Origin: Primula veris
Taxonomy: Eukaryota; Streptophyta; Magnoliopsida; Ericales; Primulaceae
Assembly (NCBI GenBank): GCA_963682055.1
Contig: OY821746.1
Coordinates: 20,712,481-20,776,480 of the forward strand
Length of the DNA stretch: 64,000 nt
Direction: 5' to 3'
In this document: positions 33,283-43,084 of the stretch, piece by piece
Position numbering within the stretch: position 1 is the stretch's first letter
Layout of the letters: each line of letters opens with the position of its first letter
The notes under the pieces: generated by a model
Database searches by the model: none
What the model saw: the letters and a program-made list of their open reading frames with translations, nothing else
Told to the model about the DNA's origin: nothing
Position numbers and translations under genes: made by a program

Positions 33283-35776
33283 AAGAGGATTTCCTCTCTT
33301 CATGATGCCAATGGTAACATTCTTACTAAGCACTCTGATATTGTTGACAACATTGTTGGTTTTTATCAGAATTTGATTGGCTCTAAAGGTGATAAAGATT
33401 ACCCTGGTATTAATGCCTTGAGAGCCTTTGTTAAACCTGTAATCACTCCTGATATGGTTAGCTTTATGAGTTCCTTGGTTACTGGTAAGGAAATTGAGGA
33501 TTGTATCTTCTCTTTTAACCCTAATAAGGCCCCTAGTCCCAATGGTTTCAATGGCTTCTTTTTTCAGAAAACATGGCATATTATTGGCAAAGATGTTACT
33601 CTTGCCATTCAAGATTTCTTTAAATCTAATACTCTGCTAAAAGAAGTCAATAATACCTGCTTAGCCCTTATCCCTAAGAGTGAGAACCCCTCTACTATAC
33701 AAGACTATAGACCTATCTCTTGTTGTAATTTTATTTACAAGTGCATTTCCAAACTAATTGTTAATAGAATCAAACCTTTTTTGGATAATATTATTTTGAA
33801 AAATCAGTCAGCTTTTATCAAAGGTAAATTTATTAGCGACATCGTTTTGCTTGCTCAGGAGATTTTTCAAGGCTACCACCTTGACAAAGGAAAACCTAGA
33901 ATCACTCTTAAAGTGGATTTAATGAAAGCTTTTGACTCTGTTAGTTGGACTTTTATTAATGATACTTTGAATCTTATGGGTTTTCCTTACTTCATGAGAG
34001 ACTGGATTAGAACTTGTATTTCTTCTCCTTCCTACTCTGTCATGATTAATGGCAGTATGGAAGGTTATTTTAAAGGCAAGGGTTTAGACAGGGTGACCCC
34101 CTCTCCCCTTACATTTTTGTTATTTGCATGAATGTTCTTTCTGTTATCTTAGAATACTTTACCAAGGATAATTCCTTTAAATTCCATAATAAGTGTAGGA
34201 AGTTAAAACTCACTCACATTTGCTTTGCTGATGACCTACTCTTGTTTTGTAATGGAGACCAGAACTCTGTTAATGTTCTCTCTAGTGCAGTTAGCCTTTT
34301 CACCAAATTCTCTGGTCTTACCCCTAATTCTGATAAGAGTAGCTTGTTTGCTTGTGGGTTAGAGGATAATACCCTCCATGATATCACTAGTTTCCTAGGC
34401 TTTAAGAAAAAGAACCTCCCTGTTACTTATTTGGGGGTGCCTTTGCTTACTGCCAAACTTCAAGCTAGCCATTGCAAGATCTTGGTTAATAAGATCACTG
34501 CTAGAATCTCTTTTTTGACTAGCAAATTCCTTACCTATGCTGGTAGAATTCAACTTATAAACTCTGTTCTTTATAGCTTAACTATCTTTTAGTGTTCTCA
34601 TTTTATCCTACTTGTTGTTACCAAAAAAATTGACCAAATTTTGGGAAAGTTTTTATGGATTAGTAGTGGGGCTAGGATAGGTTGGAGTGATATTACTACT
34701 CCATGTAAGGAAGGTGGTCTAGGTTTCAAAAATATTAATGGAATCAAGCTCTTATTGCCAAACTTTTCTGGAATATTTGTAATCCTTCTAATAACTCCAT
34801 TTGGAAAAAATGGGTTTACTCTAATATCCTCAAAGACAGAAGCATTTGGGTTGCTAAAATTCCTGCCCAATGTAGTTTCTCTTGGAAGAAAATTCTTAAG
34901 GCCAGAGACAAACCGACTCCTTTAATCTACTTTAAAATTGGCAATCGTAAAAGTACCTCTTTATGGTATGATAATTGGTTTAAAATGGGTTCTATCTTCC
35001 CTAGAGCCCACATTAGGGCCATGCTTCATGACACTGGCTTCTCAATCAATGAGAAAGTCCATGCCATCATTACCAATGGCAGTTGGGAATGGCCTCATTG
35101 TTCTAATCCTGACATCATGTACCTTAAAAGCTTAGTGCACCCTCCTATCAATGTTGATAAAGAGGACACAATAGCTTGGAACATAAATGATAAGTGCTTC
35201 TCTGTTAAAGTCATGTGGGATCATATTAGAACCAAGAAAGCTACAGTTAAATGGAGAATGCTTGTTTGGTTCAAAGATAATATCCCTAAATGTAGTTTTG
35301 TCTTTTGGCAAGCTATGCTCAAAAGACTGTCCACCATGGACAGAATAAGCTCTTGGTACCCTAATATTGATGCTACATGCTCTCTCTGTGGTAACCATAT
35401 TGAGAATATGGACCACATTTTTTTCAAATGCTACTACTCCACAAGGATATTCCACAATCTCATATACAAAGCTGCCTTTCTTGGCCTTTGCAATACATGG
35501 TCTGAGTGGATTGAGTGGGCTTTAAATCATTTCAAAGGTGATAGCTTGTCATCTAAACTGGGAAAAGTTATTTTTTCTTCCACATTTTACACCATTTGGA
35601 AGGAAATAAATGATAGAAAACACGGCAAATTTCATAATGATGCTACTTCTAACATCATCACCATTGATTTTTACATTCAGGTGAAACTCAATGGCCTTAG
35701 AAAATTTCCTAATTCTAATAGGAATGTGTACATTGCCAGGTGTTGGAAACTCAATGATAATATCTTTAAAAAATGA
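33283..35776 (+). pseudogene. LINE ORF2 remnant: reverse transcriptase and zf-RVT domain
   Basis: It starts inside the linker before the RT (SSLHDANGNILTKHSDIVDN). RT landmarks are NKAPSPNGFNGFFF (33520), ALIPKSENP, YRPISCCNFIYKC (33700), the LKVDLMKAFDSVSW aspartate block (33910) and the catalytic FADD at 34224-34235. The zinc-binding zf-RVT domain (CSLCGNHIENMDHIFFKC, about 35380) lies near the end, and the frame stops at 35776. Breaks: one base is missing near 34086, where GLRQGDPLSP would be expected; a TAG nonsense codon lies at 34590-34592; and a second frameshift occurs around 34735-34745. The apurinic endonuclease domain that normally precedes RT is absent. Non-functional. Confidence 0.88.
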
Positions 35777-35819
35777 AGCTTGTTAGATTGAGTCTGGGTT
35801 GGGTATTTTTGTGTTAACT

Positions 35820-35902
35820 AAATGGCAACCTGGTTTACTAAAAAATACCTGTAACCTACAGAGTAGGTTACAGGTATTTTTTAGTAAACCAGGTTGCCAT
35901 TT
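35820..35902. repeat. Perfect palindrome: 40-bp arms with 3-bp loop
   Basis: Left arm 35820-35859 begins AAATGGCAACCTGG and ends CCTGTAACCTAC. The right arm 35863-35902 is its exact reverse complement, and the loop is AGA. There is no mismatch over 80 paired bases. It lies 44 bp after the LINE ORF2 stop, inside the LINE 3' region. Confidence 0.95.
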
Positions 35903-36096
35903 GGACAAATCTATGCAAATCTTTAGTACTTCTCGGATTCTTTTATGTTAAGAGCCTTATGGCAGATGCTGACAAGCTTTGGCTTGGTGAACTTAACAAA
36001 AAGAATCTGAATTGTATGAGATATGGCTCTAAGTGTGTCCTTAGCTAGGTTGAGGACAAGAAGAACTCCATTTGCAAGATCAACTACACTGGTCTC

Positions 36097-37449
36097 CTTC
36101 ACACCATTCTTATGCGTTTTAGCTTAGAATTATGTTTATGCTATGTAAAAGAAACTCACTGTCTTATTTGCTTTATGAATTTTACTCCTTTAAGATTGTA
36201 TAGCTTGAAATTCTCTTTAAGGCTTAGGTTGCGGCTTGTGCAATCAATCTGTTTGTTTGTTCTATAAAATTCTTACCTTTCGGAAAAAAAAAAAGAATTA
36301 CAAAACTATAAAGTAGTAATTTTCCTCATTAGAGTAGAACTAACTACTAAGTTATAATTGTATTCAACACAAAATTATTCAGAAAATAAATAGCAAGTAT
36401 TGAATAACCATCACAGAAATAGTAACATTATAAGCTGAGAAAAATGACATGATTGGCAGAATCATATTTTAAAAATTAAAGGAAGAAAGAGAGAGAAAGA
36501 AATTATAAAACAATTAAAAAATAAAAATAAATAAAAGAAGAGTGGTTAGAGTGGAATACCTTGGAGAGAGAGAGAGACAGCGGGATGGTATTAATACTTT
36601 CAATTATTTCACTTCTTTTGTTTACGTTTTTACAATCAAATCTTATTTTGTTAACCGGATTTATATTCTTTCTCTTTTCTTTTGGCTCTGTAAAACTTAC
36701 TTTTTAAATCCAACTTCACTAATATTCCTTTGAATTTTGTTTCTGTTGCTGGACTAATGGAATGTTTGAAAATTTAGATGTAAAAGGGAGTTTGGAAAGT
36801 TAAATTATAATTATACCATTAATCTTATTCACTCACATAACGATACAGTTTGCGGACGGTATCGAGTAAACTGTTTGGAAACCCAAACCTTATGTAGACC
36901 GAAATTTAAATTTCAAAAACTTTAATCGGGTTTCCACCTTGTTCAGGAATACTTAAACTCAATGTTGACAGGAGCGTTTAAAAAAACCCGATAATGCATC
37001 CAGTACGGGCGGTCTTTTCCGTGACGATAAAGGAGTATGGATTTTGGGCTTTACGGGTAGATTAGACTATCGCTCGTCATTAGAGACAGAGTTGTGGGCT
37101 ATATACCGGGGGTTGACAATTGTTATAGCTATAAAGTTTTCACACCTTGAGGTCGAATCCGATACATCTGTTGCGGTAAAGCTTATAACCGAAGAAACAC
37201 CCCTAATTGCTTGTTCTACAATCTTGTCATGGATATAAAATTCTTTCTCTCGACATGTCAAGTTCTTATCACGTATACTCCTCGGGAAGGAAACGAGTGC
37301 ACCGACCGTTTAGCTAAGTTTGGCAGAGGAATGCTCGAATAATTTAACTTATATGAAGATGCTACTCAAATGTTGAATAAGTTGTTACTAAAGGACGTGA
37401 ACAGTAGTAGACTTCTGATTTTACTAGTTTTATTTTTCGTTTCTACCAA
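36097..37449. repeat. Duplicated block B, copy 1 (copy 2 at 40897-42255)
   Basis: This copy is continuous with the LINE, so it is probably the original location. The block holds the LINE tail and poly(A), about 600 bp of AT-rich DNA, and an RNase H fragment. Copy 2 differs by a few percent and has small length changes in A and GA runs. The offset is 4.80-4.81 kb. Confidence 0.9.
36960..37340 (+). pseudogene. RNase H-like (RVT_3) fragment, copy 1
   Basis: The frame 37044-37238 reads MGFTGRLDYRSSLETELWAI then YRGLTIVIA and HLEVESDTSVAV. This is the middle of the RNase H domain found at the C-terminus of plant LINEs and in stand-alone RNase H-like proteins; the Glu of ETELWAI and the Asp of ESD are catalytic positions. 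Weak matches continue on both sides in other frames: LFRDDKGVWILGF just upstream, and YTPREGNECTDRLAKFGRG (about 37275-37330) downstream, so frameshifts are present. It lies after the LINE poly(A) and thus comes from a different, older insertion. Confidence 0.75.
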
Positions 37450-40400
37450 CATTTTCGTCTGTGCCAGAATTTTTTTTCGGAACATTAGTCTTTCCAGATT
37501 AACTGATCCACATTAAACATTGCATACATCCTTCCAAATAACTTCATTATCTATATATTCTATCACTGACATTCTTCAACCAATTTAGAAGAATTTATAT
37601 TTTTTCGTTCAACGACAACCATTTTACCTACTCATTTACACATTAAGCACACGGTAATCTTGAATTTTCTTCCCAGCGATACAATTTCTCCATACTTGTG
37701 TTTGTAACAATAACAGTACGTACTAGCTATAGAAATCAATACTTATTTTTTAAGCAACACATTTAAGCACCTAATATAATTCTACTATTTCCAGCATAAT
37801 TACAGAAAAAAATCTGGACAAATCCCCTCTAATCTCCATTAAACATAACATGCAAATGGTATACGCAAACTTATATTAAACTCACACATTATTGCACTGT
37901 GAGATGATCTAGACTAGTATAATTCTAGATCAGTTTGACATTTCATATACTGGAGATTCACTAACTGAATTTATGTGATTTGACCACATGATAGCGAACA
38001 ATTATCAATTAATATGTTTCTGCTCTAGGATACTGCAGTATTACTAAATTCACTAGTTTCCTTCTATTCTTTTCGAATTCTTAATACAAGAATATGCAAG
38101 CATGTACTTTTATATGGAGTATGTGTTTAATTATCTTTTACCTTCCCATGTACTCTCCAAAAGAATGTGCTTCTTAACCAAATTAATTCATTTATAGAAT
38201 TCTAAGAAAGTCCAGATTCTATCTATTTACTTACAAGTTATATTATCAAGCTAATGCCCTTACTCAATCATAGAAGTAATCGATGCTCAATGGTAGATAG
38301 TGATAACAATTAAACTAAAGTCATTTCAAAAAATCTGACCAAAACAAAACAACCAATTAGACCAGGTAACCAACAAGCCGGTTCAGTCGATAACATAAAA
38401 CATGAAGTGGATAAAATAGGCAAAGCAAAAAATTCAAAAAACTGAATGTTACCAAATCCCACACAAGCCCGCTCTAGGAGTCGAACAAATATCCTGGGTA
38501 CCAAAAGGAGAATATTACTCCCGTGACAGATCGTTAGGCTATAAACTTCATAAGCAGATGATCTATGGGTGGTTGATGATTTACTTGTCACGCCAAAATA
38601 TTTTCCAATATTTGCACTAAGAAGTGGATCCCAATGAACGGGATATGACGCACACTAGCAGAACGAAAAACAACTCAGATGTTTTAGCATCAAGCAAATT
38701 AATATTCTGACCATGACTTCCCATAGTTTCAGACAACGGTTACACTAGAGTTTAATCGTCGATCATTTCTAGCTGAACACTTCCCACACACTACCATATG
38801 AATACTTGAGATCTCAGAAAATTGAAAAAAGGATAAAGCACGCATTTGTTTTCTCTTTCTAGTGGATTATATTCCTGTGAACAATTTAGCAACGGAAGTT
38901 GTATTTATGGTAAAAGAGATGAAATGAAACGTGTGGAATCAATTATTTGACTTATGTTGCAGAGGGTGGGAGAGACAAAAATACCACACTATATATCTAT
39001 ATAGAAAAATGAAAAGTAAAAGGTACTAGACCAAAACTTGTACTTATAATATGATAACTACCTATGGGAGTTAAGTAGCTAACGGGATAACCTATTAAGC
39101 TATTACAGAGTTCATATTTTTCTTTTTGCCAAATGGCCATATGAGGTCTCTGTGGTCGTCCATTTATTAGAACATCAAATGTAGACATACAAAACTATAT
39201 CGAATTGAATGTGGAATTGGATATGAACCCTTCCTCACTTTTGATAGGACGACAATCTATAGCATCTACAAGTTCCTATAAACATATAATGACTACAATT
39301 ATGATACCACGCAGGAGCAACCGTTATATATCATGAATACAGCAAATAGAAACTTCCCAGAGATACCACAAAGTGATATTTCCACAATTGCGAAATGATT
39401 ACTTCACGTATAACCACTGATAGGACCAGACATGCTTTCACTAGACCATTTTCATGTTTTCAACAACAGGTACTTTGACTAATTCCTAACTTCTATTCAA
39501 GCGAAAAAGACAACTGATACAAACATCTGCTGAATTTCTATGACCAAAATATGAACTCACGATGGAAACCGCATAACTTCGCTAAATTACAAGTAAAAAA
39601 CCTAACTCAGTTAACATAGATAAAAACCGTATTATCTTTACCCAACGTAGAGACAGGCCATATAAAACTGAAACCACATATCAAGCATAAATGAGAAAGA
39701 GAGCACAAAAATTTAAGCAAGATAAGAAAACAGTTAACCCCTACGCCAATCATATTCAGAAAAAGGATTCCAATTATAGCAGCTTCAGTTAAGAAAATTT
39801 GTGATCTACCAAATTATAACACTCCAACAGGACGAGAAATCTAGAGACCCAAACTCCACCATAAATGCTTCAAGATCAAATTTAACTCAAATAACCTATT
39901 TCGATGTCACAAATTGCAGCCGAAAACTAGCCTATTAAGAAGAGAAACTTCTAAAATCTAGCTCCAATGGAATTCCTCAAATTTAGCACAAACATCTAAG
40001 ATTAAACATATTAATTGTCCCCACAAACAACAGTGCAGTGGAGAACATCTAATTAAACGACGAATCATTAACCCAGCTCTACAAAGAAAACTTCAAACCC
40101 ATGTAAATATGGTGAAACCGCCAAATTAATAATATGATCAAACTGCCAAATTAATGCCACAAATGTGTGTAAAATCAGCTAACCTGAAACTTCTAAACCC
40201 TAGCTCTGTCAGAATTCCTCCAGACTTAACAGGACTATCTCGTACTTAACTAAATTAATTGCCACAAAAAGAAAACACAGTGGAAACATCTAAACACTCA
40301 GTTAAGCATTTGAAACAAGCCCTGCTACAAATGCTTCAAAACCATACAAATTTTGGTCTGATTACTCTAATTAATGCCATAAGATCACTTAGAGCAACTA

Positions 40401-40900
40401 ATTACATAGATAAACATTTAAAACCCTAACTCCATCAAAATTTGTGACAGAAATTTAAAACTCCAGCTCCGACAGAAATTCTATAAAACTTAACACAAAG
40501 ACCTAAATTTTACCAAATTAAAAGAGGTAATTCCATATATAAGAATTCAAAAAGGCCTAGCTTCCATCAAAATTCCACCAAATTAAACACAAAAAGCTCA
40601 AATTGATTAAATTGAAACAGCTAATCACATCGTTAAGATTCAAAACCCTAGCTCCAACAAAATCCCATCTAATTCAACACAAAAAAGCTCAAAATCACTC
40701 AATTAAAACAGCTAATTATATAGATAAGCATTTAAAACCGTAGCTCCATCAAATTCCACCAAATTCAACACAACGAGCTCAATTATACCTAATCGAAACA
40801 GCTAATCACATCGATAAGAATTTAAAACCCTAACTTCAACAAAATTCCATCAAATTCAGCTCAAATTTACCAAAATTACCAAAATTAAAACCCTAACTTC
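37446..40900. repeat. Duplicated block A, copy 1 (copy 2 at 60589 to window end)
   Basis: About 3.45 kb at high identity to 60589 onward (offset 23.14-23.15 kb), in the same orientation. It starts at CCAACATTTTCGTCTG and ends where block B copy 2 begins. I see no protein domain or RNA gene in it. The right third is a degenerate tandem repeat. Small frames (38310-38591 and 38997-39188, minus) occur in both copies but only because the DNA is copied. Confidence 0.92.
39820..40896. repeat. Degenerate tandem repeat, about 90-bp unit with AAACCCTA motif
   Basis: Successive units share TTTAAAACCCTARCTCCA, ATTCCACCAAATT, AACACAA, GCTCAAAT and ACAGCTAATYACAT. Around ten units can be followed, the right-hand ones best. 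AAACCCTA matches the plant telo-box and telomere-type core, but the rest of the unit is not telomeric. Compared with the copy at 62980-64000, this one has lost a unit near 40430. Confidence 0.75.
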
Positions 40901-42255
40901 ACACCATTCTTATGCGTTTTAGCTTAGAATTATGTTTATGCTATGTAAAAGAAACTCACTGTCTTATTTGCTTTATGAGTTTTACTCCTTTATGATTGTA
41001 TAGCTTGAAACTCTCTTTAAGCCTTAGGTGGCGGCTTGTGCAATCAATCTGTTTGTTTGTTCTATAAAATTCTTACCTTCCGGAAAAAGAAAAAAAAAGA
41101 GTTACAAAACTATAAAGTAGTAATTTTCCCCATTAGAGTAGAACTAACTACTAAGTTATAATTGTATTCAACACAAAATTATTCAGAAAATAAATAGCAA
41201 GTATTGAATAACCATCACAGAAATAACAACATTATGAACGGAGAAAAATGACATGATTGGCAGAATCATATTTTAAAAATTAAAGGAAGAAAGAGAGAAA
41301 GAAAGAAATTATAAAACAATTAAAAAATAAAAATAAATAAAAGAAGAGAGTGGTTAGAGTGTAATACCTTGGAGAGAGAGAGACAGCGGGATGCTATTAA
41401 TACTTTCAATTATTTCACTTCTTTTGTTTACGTTTTTACAATCAAATCTTATTTTGTTAACCGGATTTGTATTCTTTCTTCTTCTTTTTTGGCTCTGTAA
41501 AACTTACTTTTTAAATCCAACTTCACTAATATATCTTGGAATTTTGTTTCTGTTGCTGGACTAATAGAATGTTTGAAAATTTAGATGTAAAAAGGAGTTT
41601 GGAAAGTTAAATTATAATTATAGCATTAATCTTATTCATTTACATAACAATACAGTTTGCGGACGGTATCGAGTAAACTGTTTGGAAACCCAAACCTTAT
41701 GTAGACCGAAACTTAAATTTCAAAAACTTTAATTGGGTTTCCACCTTGTTCAGGAATACTTAAACTCAATGTTGACGGAAGCGTTTAAGAAAACCCGATA
41801 ATGCATCCGGTACATACGGTCTTTTCCGTGACGATAAAGGAGTATGGATTTTGGGCTTTACGGGTAGATTAGACTATCGCTCGTCATTAGAGACAGAGTT
41901 GTGGGCTATATACCGGGGGTTGACAATTGTTATAGCTACAAAATTTTTACACCTTGAGCTCGAATCCGATGCATCTGTTGCGGTAAGGCTTATTACCGAA
42001 GAAACACCCCTAATTGCTTGTTCTACAATCTTCTCATGGATATAAAATTCTTTCTCTCGAAATGTCAAGTTCTTATTACGTACACTCCTCGGGAAGGAAC
42101 GAGTGCGCCGACCGTTTAGCTAAGTTTGGCATAGGAATGCACGAATAATTTAACTTATATGAAGATGCTGCTCAAATGTTGAATAAGTTGTTACTAAAAT
42201 ACGTGAACAGTAGTAGACTTCTGATTTTGCTAGTTTTATTTTTCCTTTCTACCAA
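40897..42255. repeat. Duplicated block B, copy 2
   Basis: It begins inside the LINE 3' region (CTTCACACCATTCTTATGCG) without the LINE coding part, and ends at TTTCTACCAA like copy 1. Left neighbour: block A copy 1. Right neighbour: unrelated AT-rich DNA. Confidence 0.9.
41767..42150 (+). pseudogene. RNase H-like (RVT_3) fragment, copy 2
   Basis: Same fragment as at 36960-37340. The frame 41851-42045 differs by a handful of substitutions (for example LELESDASVAV for LEVESDTSVAV). It arose with block B and not by a separate transposition. Confidence 0.75.
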
Positions 42256-42394
42256 AAAAATAAATTGAAGTTTAGTCGGACAATTTAACCAAATTATTAT
42301 ATAAAAACATAAATTCTCAATCTTTCTTTCAATTTGATTAGTACCGTCAAATATTTTTTTTTAAAAAACTGTCATGTTAAACTAATTAATGTCA

Positions 42395-42395
<1 letters not shown>

Positions 42396-42431
<36 letters not shown>
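42396..42431. repeat. (TA)n microsatellite
   Basis: About seventeen TA dinucleotides. Confidence 0.9.
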
Positions 42432-42432
<1 letters not shown>

Positions 42433-42467
42433 ATAAACAGTCAAATTTTCTGCTAACTGCGAACATA

Positions 42468-43073
42468 CAGTGGCGGAGCCATAATGGTGCTGCATGGGTC
42501 ACATGACCCCCAAATTTTGTGAATTACTATAATATCATTGTACTTTGGAGTGAACATTTGAATAAATGTAAGGTTGAAAAGGTAATTTGCAGTGGAATGA
42601 AGGAAATAACAGAGAAGAAGACACATCAGTTGGTTTTAGTTTTGATTTTTGTGTTTAATTTGCCAATGAAAGTACACGTGTTTTTAATTGTGCGTATTAC
42701 TATTAGGATAAACTGTAAAAACTTTCCCATACTTTCTATTCAAATATTGCTTGGTCTTTCTAGTTTTATTTTCTCACTTGCACTCACCAACATTTAAGAA
42801 GATTACATTTTAAAGCTCATTATGACTTTGAGCCCGGATAATATGTTACTTATTCAAATACTATGAGAATAAATATTGTTTACTTCAGATATTGAAGATT
42901 AAAGTGAATTTTGCAAAAAATTGACTCAATGGTTTTTTCAATGTGTGGTTTTCTTATACAATGACAAAAAAAATCCAATTTTATCTGAGAAAAAAAATGT
43001 TTTCTATATCGCCTTTATTGGTTTTAGTTTGAAATTGTGACCCACTTGACACAATTTACTTGCTCCGCCGTTG
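42468..43073. mobile_element. hAT-like MITE with 8-bp target duplication
   Basis: Termini are CAGTGGCGGAGC and, as complement of the right end, CAACGGCGGAGC. Flanks are CGAACATA (42460-42467) and GGAACATA (43074-43081), an 8-bp duplication with one mismatch. hAT elements start with CA, end with TG and make 8-bp duplications, which fits. The 92-codon frame inside (42519-42797, plus) has no recognisable transposase motif. The subterminal words TGGGTCACATGACCCC and TGACCCACTTGAC are partly self-complementary. Confidence 0.75.
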
Positions 43074-43084
43074 GGAACATATAC

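Larger units (their letters stand above)
33255..36295 (+). mobile_element. 5'-truncated L1-like LINE with poly(A) tail
   Basis: It contains the 3' two-thirds of a plant LINE ORF2 (see the pseudogene entry), a 3' region and an A run at 36284-36294 after TTACCTTTCGG. 5' truncation is usual for LINEs copied by target-primed reverse transcription. The left border is uncertain because the first readable codons (33283) follow a stop at 33271. I could not find a convincing target duplication. The LINE tail from 36097 on is repeated at 40897. Confidence 0.75.

Noticed and set aside
36542..36733. 63-codon plus-strand frame in block B
   Set aside because: Phe- and Tyr-rich translation of AT-rich DNA with no motif, and not kept in the second copy of B.
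38310..39188. Minus-strand frames of 93 and 63 codons, repeated at 61461-61727 and 62133-62324
   Set aside because: Their conservation is explained by duplication of block A as DNA; the sequences match no family and the longer one differs in its end between copies.
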